The notes under the pieces were generated by a model that had not been told where the DNA came from, did no database searches, and saw nothing but the letters and a program-made list of their open reading frames with translations. This document shows positions 49,644 through 57,547 of a DNA stretch of 64,000 nucleotides, in pieces. The stretch comes from Bacillus pseudomycoides. Its GTDB lineage: Bacteria; Bacillota; Bacilli; Bacillales; Bacillaceae_G. Both the position numbers and the translations under genes were made by a program. Numbering within the stretch: position 1 is the stretch's first letter; each line of letters starts with the position of its first letter. The stretch is taken from NCBI RefSeq assembly GCF_002582035.1, contig NZ_NUQE01000010.1:62001-126000 (forward strand), in the 5' to 3' direction.

Positions 49644-52250
49644 TTATTGTTTAAGTGCATCTAAGGAAGTTGTAACAGATACATCAACCGGTCCTACTCC
49701 ATTTACATTCCCACTGTCTGTATATTGCCAAGAATTCCATCCGTTCCAGTCACTTAATGTAGTTGGAAGAGTAGAGCCATACTTTGCAACCCAAAGAGGT
49801 ACGTCGCCGAGTCCGGTTATGTTAAAACCATTTACATACCAGCGGCCTGTATAAAGCATGACGCGTTTTCCTGTTGTCTGCTGTACGTAATTAATAAAAG
49901 TACGTGCCCAGTTTGACACATAAGAGCCTGTTACCTTATCTGTCGGACTAGATGGTGATTCAAGATCAAGTACAGGCATTAAATCAGTATGATATCGATT
50001 CAGTACATCAACAAAATGTTTTGCTTCCACTATCGGGTCATTTTGTTCTGGATGAGCAAAGTGATACGCTCCGACTAAAAGACCTGCTGCAGATGCATTT
50101 TGTACGTATTGTGCATAGGTTGGATCTGTATATGAAGTACCCTCGGTTGCTTTCATATAAGAAGCATCAATACCAGACTGCTTCACTTGATTCCAATCTA
50201 TATTTCCTTCCCAGTGCGAAACGTCAATAAATGTATAGGCAGGTTTTAGTGTTGTCGTTACTTTACTAAAGCCTGTACCTTGCATATATTCTACTTCGAT
50301 CCAGTGAACATCCCCTAATCCATTTGTTGCATTTTGGTTATCATGGATATCAATTTTGGACGCTTGTTCATTGTAAGCATTATACCCCCATGTATCTGCA
50401 ACCTTTTGTCCATCTATATATACACGAACTCCATCATCTGCTCCTGTGTATAAAAGATACTGACCAGCTTTCAAGTGCTTAGCTGTGACATAGCGTGCTG
50501 AGAAATGGGTTCCTGGAACGCCTGTAGCTGGGGAGCCTTCAAAACCATTATTATCTTGTAAGCCGCCATTTGCTGCTTGCGAAAGAGTCTTAGCTGCAAC
50601 CGGATATCCAGAAAGTGTTTCATTTGGATAGTAATATGCAAGCCAGCTACCAAATGGTACTACATCTGAAAATACAGCTGCTTGTCCACCATCTTGATAA
50701 TATTGCGTGTGAATACTATGAGAGCCTGATGCTACATTTGGTAATATAGCACGATTCGTTTCACCAGCAGCTAACGCCCAGCGATCGATGACTAGATTAT
50801 TATCAACCGAAACCTTTATACCATCATCTGCAAACGACTGAACAAAGTAATCTCCTCCAGGCAATTGCTTATTCTGAACAAAATCACCTTGGAATTGTTG
50901 AGAAGGAAAACCAGCAGGAGCTCCTGATCCCCAGTTATAATGAACTTCACCATTTGGATCCAACTGAGTATATGCAGTTTGCGAAGATAATACATTCGCA
51001 TCAACCCAACCTAAAATGCGATCGCCTTGCTTAATTTTGTTCCAAGTAGTAGAACCTTTTGTGGCACTTTGTATCACTTGCACCATTTGAAATTTATAAT
51101 TATTTGTATATTCTACGAATTTCGAACCATATTCCCCATATGGTAAAGTCCATATGCCATCACCGTTCGTAGATGGTTTTACAACTACTGCTCGATTCTC
51201 ATCTTTTATATTCGTTAAATCCGTAAGTGCCTTCCCGGCATCGAGCCACCCTAACAGCTTACCGTCTTTTGCCACCTGATACCAAGTAACATTTCCTATT
51301 GTTGCAGTTTTCACAACTTGAAGCGTTTGATATGTATAATCATTCGTACTTTGTACATATTTTGCGCCAGCAATGCCGTACGGTACGGTCCAAATGCCGT
51401 TACCATCCGTACTTCCAATGGTAACAGAAAAGTTTGCCGGCTTTACTATCCCTGCATTGTCTAATGCATTACTACTAATCCATCCAATAACTTGACCGTT
51501 TAGACTAAACTTATACCATTGTACACCTTGGTATGTAGCGCTCTCCAGCAACTGCAGATCCCGAAAAGCATATTGATCGGTCGATCCTAAATAATTTGCA
51601 CCTGGAAGGCCATATGGCATGGTCCATATACCATTGACATTTGTCGCACCCATCACAGCCGTCTGATTTATGGTTTGCAAATTCGTCAAACCGCTTAACG
51701 CACGACTATCGAGCCAGCCAATTACTTGATTATTTACGCTAAATTGATACCATACGACATTTCCTATCGTTAATTTCTGAATCAGCTTTATATCTTTCCC
51801 TACATAATTATTAGTGGAACCGACATAGCTTGCGCCATTTAGACCATATGGAATAGACCAAACTCCATTCCCTGTTGTATTGACGACCAGCTGATTCTGA
51901 TTGACATTCGTTGCAGCATTTAAGACTTTGCTATCAAGCCAACCTCCATCTTTCCCATTTATCTGCACGTGATACCAAAGTACATTCCCAACCTGTACAC
52001 TACCAATAACATGAACCATCATACCATTATATTTGGTAACGTCTCCAAGATAACTAGCCCCTTGTAAGCCATATGGTACTGTCCATATGCCATTGCCATT
52101 CATGTTACTCTTAATCAAGCCATCGAAATTTACCGCTTGTTCATTTGTGACCGTACTAGCTGCCAAAGCAGTGTCCGCATTTACAACAGGTACCGTCTGG
52201 ATACTGCAAACCGTAATAGCGGTACATACAGATAGCCAAAACTTTCTCAC
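49644..52250 (-). CDS. Secreted GH25 lysozyme with five GW/SH3-like repeats and two PA14-like domains
   Basis: 868 residues from GTG 52250 (AGGAGAGGGTG upstream). Signal peptide to about residue 25-31. Five ~78-residue repeats (about 45-415), each N-G-x-G-I-W-T-x-PYG-x-x-G-A-x-Y ... T-W-Y-x-x-x-G-x-x-x-GWLD, match GW/SH3_8 modules that bind wall polymers. Two PA14-like beta domains follow (about 425-545 and 550-685) with FADDGIKVSVDN and GADDGVRVYIDG. The C-terminal GH25 domain starts FIDVSHWEGNIDWNQVKQSG and has DLESP with acidic catalytic residues. It should cleave the glycan strands of peptidoglycan: autolysin or competitor-killing lysozyme. Confidence 0.93.
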   Translation of the reverse strand: MRKFWLSVCTAITVCSIQTVPVVNADTALAASTVTNEQAVNFDGLIKSNMNGNGIWTVPYGLQGASYLGDVTKYNGMMVHVIGSVQVGNVLWYHVQINGKDGGWLDSKVLNAATNVNQNQLVVNTTGNGVWSIPYGLNGASYVGSTNNYVGKDIKLIQKLTIGNVVWYQFSVNNQVIGWLDSRALSGLTNLQTINQTAVMGATNVNGIWTMPYGLPGANYLGSTDQYAFRDLQLLESATYQGVQWYKFSLNGQVIGWISSNALDNAGIVKPANFSVTIGSTDGNGIWTVPYGIAGAKYVQSTNDYTYQTLQVVKTATIGNVTWYQVAKDGKLLGWLDAGKALTDLTNIKDENRAVVVKPSTNGDGIWTLPYGEYGSKFVEYTNNYKFQMVQVIQSATKGSTTWNKIKQGDRILGWVDANVLSSQTAYTQLDPNGEVHYNWGSGAPAGFPSQQFQGDFVQNKQLPGGDYFVQSFADDGIKVSVDNNLVIDRWALAAGETNRAILPNVASGSHSIHTQYYQDGGQAAVFSDVVPFGSWLAYYYPNETLSGYPVAAKTLSQAANGGLQDNNGFEGSPATGVPGTHFSARYVTAKHLKAGQYLLYTGADDGVRVYIDGQKVADTWGYNAYNEQASKIDIHDNQNATNGLGDVHWIEVEYMQGTGFSKVTTTLKPAYTFIDVSHWEGNIDWNQVKQSGIDASYMKATEGTSYTDPTYAQYVQNASAAGLLVGAYHFAHPEQNDPIVEAKHFVDVLNRYHTDLMPVLDLESPSSPTDKVTGSYVSNWARTFINYVQQTTGKRVMLYTGRWYVNGFNITGLGDVPLWVAKYGSTLPTTLSDWNGWNSWQYTDSGNVNGVGPVDVSVTTSLDALKQ

Positions 52251-52614
52251 TTCTGCACACCCTCTCCTTAAATTGTAGTAATCTTGCAGCTGGAAGAGGT
52301 CTATTTTTATGTAATCTTTAAATATACGTTCTAATAAATAAGATCCCTAACATCTATGTCCCTCTCTACTACCTTTACATATTACTATTTTTGTAGAAAT
52401 TTTCATATAGTATTTTTGACAAGCATTTCGAAATATTTTTAACATACATACTCTTCAATAACCTTTATACAGAAGTAATTATTCACGTTTTATACAAACA
52501 AACGATACATTCTAATACATGCCAATTTATTATTTTGGTATAATTTCCAAAACAGTGTTATTTTCCCATTTTTATATTATGTACTCGTACTATCTTTAGC
52601 AAATATTAATGGGA

Positions 52615-52777
52615 TTTATCCCGCTATTTATGGTTCGTAAATCCCCTACTTCAAGGTTTAAAAGAAATTGGTCAAGGCTAATGCAAAGGTGTAAATGCCC
52701 GTAAAACAAAAACCTAAGTGTGCTAATTCAAAGATATGGTGACGAAGAAATAACCTATTCATAGAAACATAAAATAA
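52615..52777 (-). repeat. Degenerate bcr1-like element, reverse orientation
   Basis: Starts TTTATCCCGC (reverse complement of the bcr1 end), keeps ATGCCCGTAAAA, and ends GACGAAGAAATAACCTATTC ATAGAAACATAAAATAA, shared with 46206-46328. Strongly diverged from intact bcr1. Confidence 0.5.
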
Positions 52778-52984
52778 TAGGCACATTTAAAGATGATAAA
52801 ATGAAACTTCCATAGCTTAAATAGATTCAGGATGAGTATTATCTATCAAGTATTACAATAATTCTCTCCTTCTCTTATATAACATTCGGACCAACTAATC
52901 ATTTTATGGGGGTAGTTTTTTGAAATTCATTCAATGAAATCAGAAAAATTTCGAAATATATGATTTTACGAAGATATCTATACA

Positions 52985-53143
52985 ATAAAGTGAAACTTCC
53001 ATCAGTGGGGGTTTTCTTCCTCCCCCACTGATGGAAAGCTCTCACCAATCGGACTTTTACGGGCCGTTATCCCCCACACCTATCTTCTTTGCTTCTCTCT
53101 GAATCTTAAGATGGAGGCTTACTGCCCGTTAATACAGAATAAA
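52985..53143 (+). repeat. bcr1 repeat, near full length
   Basis: ATAAAGTGAAACTTCCATCA to CCCGTTAATACAGAATAAAA. Two hairpins: CCATCAGTGGGGG/CCCCCACTGATGG and a weaker CCCCCACACC/GATGGAGG one. Lies in a 1.2-kb gene-free stretch. Confidence 0.88.
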
Positions 53144-53244
53144 AAATTAGTTTCCGCAGAAATTAGTGCCACTTTATCACCAGAGATTACACTTTACGAA
53201 AACCTTTAAAAGAATACCGTAAAAATACAAATGAGAACTCCCAC

Positions 53245-53450
53245 TCAAAAAAACAATTTTATAGTTTCTTCCACAACACGCTGTGTATCTCTTTTCTCCC
53301 CTTCTCCCACCGCCTGAGATATGGTAAATCCTATTACAGCAATATTTTTTACACTCACATTAAGCATAGCGGAAAAATATACCTGCCTACCGTTATAAAC
53401 ACCTTCATCATTTAATTCCTTGAATAATAAAAGTAATTCGATTACAATCT
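53245..53450 (-). pseudogene. Coding-like remnant, unidentified
   Basis: A 67-codon open minus-strand frame ending in TGA reads ELLLLFKELNDEGVYNGRQV YFSAMLNVSVKNIAVIGFTI and GEGEKRDTQRVVEETIKLFF. The composition is clearly protein-like, yet there is no start or ribosome site, and it overlaps the ArsR promoter. Probably the 3' end of a lost gene; I cannot name the family. Confidence 0.35.
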
Positions 53451-53472
53451 AATTAGATAAACATAAAATTAG
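53420..53472 (+). promoter_or_regulatory. Promoter and likely operator of the ArsR gene
   Basis: TTGAAT (53420-53425), 17-base spacer, TACAAT (53443-53448). Over the start site lies TAATTAGATAAACATAAAAT TAG (53450-53472), which recurs almost exactly at 54098-54120 before the MFS gene. Confidence 0.55.
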
Positions 53473-53482
53473 GAGGGTCTGA

Positions 53483-54061
53483 ATGCAATTAAACAAAATT
53501 GTTGATTTTCATAAAGCGTTAGGCGATCTTACACGAGTTCGTATTATTGCCTTGCTCCAACAAGGTAATTTGAGTGGACAAGAAATTGCTGGGAAATTAG
53601 GTCTTAAACCACCAACGATTACCCATCATATTACGAAGCTGCGAGATGTTGGGCTTATAAAAGAACGCCGTGATAAAAACACCATCTATTTTTCTCTTAA
53701 TACAAAAATATTAGAGATGAGTGCTAAGGCTATTTTTACTGTAGGAGCAGGGGGTGATTCAAATATGGAAATGTCGGTTACTGAAAAGGAACGTTCAGCT
53801 ATTATCAATAATTTCTTCACAAAAGATGGAAAACTGAAAACCTACCCTGCACAACGAAAGAAAAAGCTTGTCGTACTTTCACATATGATCAAAGGATTAG
53901 AATTTGGAAAAGTTTATCAAGAGAAAGAAATTAATGAATATTTAAAGCAATTCCACGAGGATTATGCAACATTAAGACGTGAGCTCATTATGTGCCAATA
54001 TATGTACCGAGAAAATAATCAATATGAGTTAAACCCCGTTGAGCTATGGTGGTTGAAATAA
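53483..54061 (+). CDS. ArsR-family regulator with DUF2087 domain
   Basis: 192 residues. Winged HTH (1-90): FHKALGDLTRVRIIALLQQG, LSGQEIAGKLGLKPPTITHH ITKLRDVGLIKERRDKNTIY. No metal-binding ELCV-x-C motif in the recognition helix, so it is not a classic metal sensor. C-terminal DUF2087 (about 105-190): FFTKDGKLKTYPAQRKKKLV and INEYLKQFHEDYATLRRELI. AGGAGGGTC precedes ATG 53483. It lies directly before an MFS efflux gene, and both share the same operator-like motif, so it probably represses itself and the transporter. Confidence 0.88.
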   Translation: MQLNKIVDFHKALGDLTRVRIIALLQQGNLSGQEIAGKLGLKPPTITHHITKLRDVGLIKERRDKNTIYFSLNTKILEMSAKAIFTVGAGGDSNMEMSVTEKERSAIINNFFTKDGKLKTYPAQRKKKLVVLSHMIKGLEFGKVYQEKEINEYLKQFHEDYATLRRELIMCQYMYRENNQYELNPVELWWLK

Positions 54062-54090
54062 AGGGTGTCACCCGACGCCCTTATTTTTTT
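54061..54090 (+). terminator. Terminator of the ArsR gene
   Basis: AAGGGTGTC and GACGCCCTT (one G-T) then ATTTTTTT. Confidence 0.82.
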
Positions 54091-54097
54091 ACCCAAA

Positions 54098-54120
54098 TAA
54101 TTAGATAACAATAAAATTAG
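54098..54120 (+). promoter_or_regulatory. Second copy of the ArsR operator-like motif
   Basis: TAATTAGATAACAATAAAAT TAG matches 53450-53472 at all but about two positions, 27 bases before the MFS gene start. A further TTAGATAAGTATAAAA half lies next to it. Confidence 0.5.
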
Positions 54121-54146
54121 ATAAGTATAAAACAAGGAGGATAGAT

Positions 54147-55352
54147 ATGAATATTTCATTTATAAATGAAGAAAAACAATATCGGAAGTTATTTCTAGCT
54201 GGAATTGTGAATGGTATTGGAGATCGCTTTAGTTCTGTAGCTGTGTTAGCGATGCTGCTTCATTTAACAGGATCAGGTTTGGCGGTGGGAATAACTTTAG
54301 CAATTCGTCTCATACCCTCTTTATTTTTGGGACCAATAGGTGGAAAATTAGCTGATCGATTTTCAAGAAAAACAATATTAGTTGTAACAGACCTTATAAG
54401 GGTTGTGTTTGCCTTATCCTTCATATTCGTTCAGAGTAAAGAGGATATCTGGATTGTTTATGTTAGTTCATTTATTTTAGCTGCTGGGGAAGCTATATAT
54501 GGACCAGCAAGAAAATCAGCAATACCTAGGCTTGTTAATAAAAAACATCTTGTAAAAGTAAATAGTTTGGAACAAGTAATGGTAGGAATTGTTTTAATCA
54601 TTGGAGCACTTTCAGGCGGAATAGTTTCGGCTATTTTTGGACCTGATGTAACATATTTGTTAAATGCAATATCATTTTTAGGAGCTGCGGTCATCAACTA
54701 TACGATTAAGTTTCCCAAGAATGAAGGTGTTAAAAAAGTAGAGAAGCCCCAAAATTTAATCTCCATCTTCAAAAAGGTAATCTTGATGTCCGTTTCGGTT
54801 CAAATTCTTGTTTTATGTGAGATATTAATAGCTTCTATGAATGGAATTGATAATGTTTTAATCAGTGTGTATGCGATTAACGAGTACCATCTTGGAGATG
54901 TGGGTGTAGGTCTTTTTTATGGTGCATTAGGGATTGGTTTAATATTAAGTTTTTCTGTTGCAAATCAACTACGGAAAAATTTCCTTGTTACAGGTTTAGT
55001 ATGTCTATTACTTGAAGGGATATTTCAACTGCTATTAAGTCAAACACATTTAGTATTTTTTGCTTTTCTTATGTTTTGTGGAGCTGCATTTATGTCTGGG
55101 ATTTGTAATGCATGCTTTGATACCATCCTTATGAAGGAAATCCCTGAGCAGCACCAAGGAACCATTTTCGGAATATTAGCAACTATTCTAAATACCGTAT
55201 TAGGAATATCTATGTTAATTTCTGGATTCGCACTGCAATACCTCACTCCACGTTCCTTAGGTTTGATTGGAGGTATCGCCTATATTCTTATTGCCATTTC
55301 CTTAATCGTAATTATTTCAACGAAAACATTTCGGAAAAGAGGTACCATTTGA
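54147..55352 (+). CDS. MFS efflux transporter (macrolide-efflux type)
   Basis: 401 residues, 12 TMs. Motif A is GPIGGKLADRFSRKTILVVTD; GEAIYGPARKSAIPRLVNKK HLVKVNSLEQ is typical of the MefA/DHA3 drug exporters. Substrate unknown. AAGGAGGATAGAT precedes ATG 54147. It follows the ArsR/DUF2087 gene after an intervening terminator and carries its own copy of the putative operator, so it looks like the regulated target. Confidence 0.9.
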   Translation: MNISFINEEKQYRKLFLAGIVNGIGDRFSSVAVLAMLLHLTGSGLAVGITLAIRLIPSLFLGPIGGKLADRFSRKTILVVTDLIRVVFALSFIFVQSKEDIWIVYVSSFILAAGEAIYGPARKSAIPRLVNKKHLVKVNSLEQVMVGIVLIIGALSGGIVSAIFGPDVTYLLNAISFLGAAVINYTIKFPKNEGVKKVEKPQNLISIFKKVILMSVSVQILVLCEILIASMNGIDNVLISVYAINEYHLGDVGVGLFYGALGIGLILSFSVANQLRKNFLVTGLVCLLLEGIFQLLLSQTHLVFFAFLMFCGAAFMSGICNACFDTILMKEIPEQHQGTIFGILATILNTVLGISMLISGFALQYLTPRSLGLIGGIAYILIAISLIVIISTKTFRKRGTI

Positions 55353-55367
55353 GAGGTACCTTTTCTT
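55335..55367 (+). terminator. Terminator overlapping the end of the MFS gene
   Basis: AAAAGAGGTACC and GGTACCTTTTCTT around the stop codon; imperfect at the base. Confidence 0.5.
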
Positions 55368-55491
55368 ACAAAGACTTTCTCATATTCATCAAAAATAAAA
55401 AAGCCCTGATTCTACCTATGTTATTCAAGAATCGCGCCTTATATTTCCTACTGATATTTATTGTATTTTATCTTTGGAATGTGCAATATTA

Positions 55492-56061
55492 TTAGTTCCC
55501 ATTCAAATGATAGATTAGTTGCACAACGCCAGAAGAGAACGTTCTTGTATTAACCATTTTTAAATTCAACCTCTGTTTTATATCAATAAACAACGGTTTT
55601 CCTTCTCCTAAAATAACAGGGTGAACAGATAATCTAAATTCATCAACAAGCCCTAAATTGATAAAAGTTGTAATAAGACTCGCTCCGCCATAAAGCCAGA
55701 TGTCTTTACCAGGCTTATTCTTTAATTTATTTACTTCTTCAAAAATATTATCATTTATGAATATTGCTTTATTATCAGTTCCTTTTTGTGTTCTAGAAAA
55801 CACGTATTTTTCTTTACTATGAACTAATTCCCAAATTTCTTTTTCAGTATCAGTATCTTCAATTTTTGGAGTAAATTGTCCCCATAAATCGTAGCTTTTT
55901 CTTCCATATAAAATAGTATCAATTTGATTCAAGAAATTAATAAACCCCATCTCAGAATCCATGATGCACCAATCAACTTCCCCATTTTCCCCTTCAATAA
56001 AACCATCTAAAGTAACTGCTAAATCTAAAATTATTCTTCTTGCTCTTACGTTATTGGACAT
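55492..56061 (-). CDS. RibD C-terminal/dihydrofolate-reductase-like protein
   Basis: 189 residues. RibD_C (DHFR-like) fold: RRIILDLAVTLDGFIEGENG EVDW, IDTILYGRKSYDLWGQF, PGKDIWLYGGASLITTFINL and GLVDEFRLSVHPVILGEGKP LF. These match the YyaP/YwjB-type NADPH-dependent reductases of Bacillus. The substrate is unknown. GGGAGGAAGAATT precedes ATG 56061. Single gene. Confidence 0.9.
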   Translation of the reverse strand: MSNNVRARRIILDLAVTLDGFIEGENGEVDWCIMDSEMGFINFLNQIDTILYGRKSYDLWGQFTPKIEDTDTEKEIWELVHSKEKYVFSRTQKGTDNKAIFINDNIFEEVNKLKNKPGKDIWLYGGASLITTFINLGLVDEFRLSVHPVILGEGKPLFIDIKQRLNLKMVNTRTFSSGVVQLIYHLNGN

Positions 56062-56219
56062 AATTCTTCCTCCCTTTAATCATTTAGATATTGTTTCTCC
56101 CGCCAAGTTTTTTTATATTTTCATTATTTACAGCATTTATTTCTGAATAAAGTTACTGATGTTATTCAACTAACCTACCCTTTAGCTTAACATATCCAAT
56201 GGGGTAGAGCGTCGCAACT

Positions 56220-56352
56220 TTATTCAAAACTTCGTGTCTTCCTTACAAATTTCAAGCTCACAGCGGCCCACTTATATACTTCTCTTCCACGTACTTGTAT
56301 TACTCTTAGTTGGGCTTCTACTTTCCCCTCGCGAATTAAGCGTTTTAATTCA
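56220..56352 (-). pseudogene. Coding-like remnant, unidentified
   Basis: Minus-strand frame ending TAA reads ELKRLIREGKVEAQLRVIQV RGREVYKWAAVSLKFVRK. It looks like the basic, DNA-binding end of a small protein. No start remains. It lies next to the P-type ATPase relic in a 650-base graveyard. Confidence 0.35.
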
Positions 56353-56479
56353 AATCAAAAAATAGGTTTAATAAAATATTTTTCGGAATTTTTTAAAATT
56401 ATTTTGACACACATATTAGCCAATGCTAATGTGAATGAAGAATAAACATTTTAGTAGTGTCTAATACAAATAATTTAGA

Positions 56480-56679
56480 TATATAAGCCAATTTTATTCG
56501 TAGCTTTGCTGATAAAACGAGGCTTCAGATTCTTTAATGTATGGTGGATAGGGAAGATTGGAGATGGTATTAATGATGCCCCTGCCCTTGCCACAGCGAA
56601 TCTTGCGATTGCTATGGGCAGTACAGGTGCTGCACTCCTTGTCATTTTAAATATTATGCGTTTATTACGAAACAAGTAA
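56480..56679 (+). pseudogene. Heavy-metal P-type ATPase, C-terminal relic
   Basis: Plus-strand frame ending TAA 56677-56679 reads [40 protein letters not shown]. The hinge motif [10 protein letters not shown] is diagnostic of P1B-ATPases. Between AMGSTGA and ALLVILN the ~80 residues of the last TM pair are missing, so the relic was internally deleted. Weak similarity may extend back to ~56480. It lies 30 bases before the Sco gene. Confidence 0.7.
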
Positions 56680-56709
56680 TCTATAAGGAAGAAATGAAAG
56701 GGGATACAT

Positions 56710-57294
56710 ATGAAAAAGATTCGTAACATCACACTACTGATGATTGTCAGCATGATCGTATTTTTAAGTGCATGTGGAGACAAAAAATTAGAAAACTCAT
56801 TGAACTGGAAAGTAGAGACGTTTTCGTATACTGATCAAAACGGAAAACCTTTTGGTCTTTCGGACTTAAAAGGAAAAGTATGGATAGCAGACTTTATTTT
56901 CACAAGTTGTGAAACGGTTTGTCCACCTATGACAGCCAACATGACAAAACTTAAAAACATGTTGAAAGATGAAGGAATCAAAGATGTAGAATTTGTTTCA
57001 TTCAGTGTAGACCCTACTGTGGACAAGCCAGAAAAAATGAAAGAGTTTATGGGACGCTATGATACTGATATGTCTAATTGGCACTTTCTAACAAACTATA
57101 CACAAGAAGAAATCACTGCTTTTGCCAAGAATAGCTTTCAAGCATTTGTAGATAAACCAGCAAGTACAACACAAGTCATTCATGGAACAAACCTCTATCT
57201 TGTAGATAAGAACGGAACTGTCGTAAAGAGCTACTCAGCCCTTACCGATACACCGTATGAAGAGATTATTCAAGATATTAAAACGATTCGTTAA
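56710..57294 (+). CDS. SCO1/SenC family copper chaperone lipoprotein (BsSco-like)
   Basis: 194 residues. Lipoprotein signal with lipobox LSAC (Cys22). Thioredoxin-like SCO domain: FGLSDLKGKVWIADFIFTSC, the CETVC copper motif (Cys67, Cys71) and the third ligand His158 in TQVIHGTNLYLVDKNG. Sco proteins deliver copper to the CuA site of cytochrome c oxidase, outside the cytoplasmic membrane. GAAAGGGGATAC precedes ATG 56710. A metal-ATPase relic lies immediately upstream. Strong terminator follows. Confidence 0.93.
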   Translation: MKKIRNITLLMIVSMIVFLSACGDKKLENSLNWKVETFSYTDQNGKPFGLSDLKGKVWIADFIFTSCETVCPPMTANMTKLKNMLKDEGIKDVEFVSFSVDPTVDKPEKMKEFMGRYDTDMSNWHFLTNYTQEEITAFAKNSFQAFVDKPASTTQVIHGTNLYLVDKNGTVVKSYSALTDTPYEEIIQDIKTIR

Positions 57295-57380
57295 TCCATA
57301 ATGAAAACCAAATGTGGATAAAGATGAATATATGGAAACGATAAGAAATAACTAAAAAAGCAGAATGTTATAAATAGCAT

Positions 57381-57418
57381 ATCAAAAAAGGAATCATAAC
57401 ATTGATTCCTTTTTTGAT
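57381..57418 (+). terminator. Terminator of the Sco gene
   Basis: ATCAAAAAAGGAATCA and TGATTCCTTTTTTGAT, perfect 16-bp stem. Confidence 0.85.
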
Positions 57419-57547
57419 AGTTTTATTGATATTGGTGTGTACGATATACTATATGTAGGTTATTTTCCTATTTAATGTAGTATTCATTATTACAAGTTTA
57501 GAAATCTATACACTTCATGACTAAGTTACCCCTTTTCTGTACTTACC

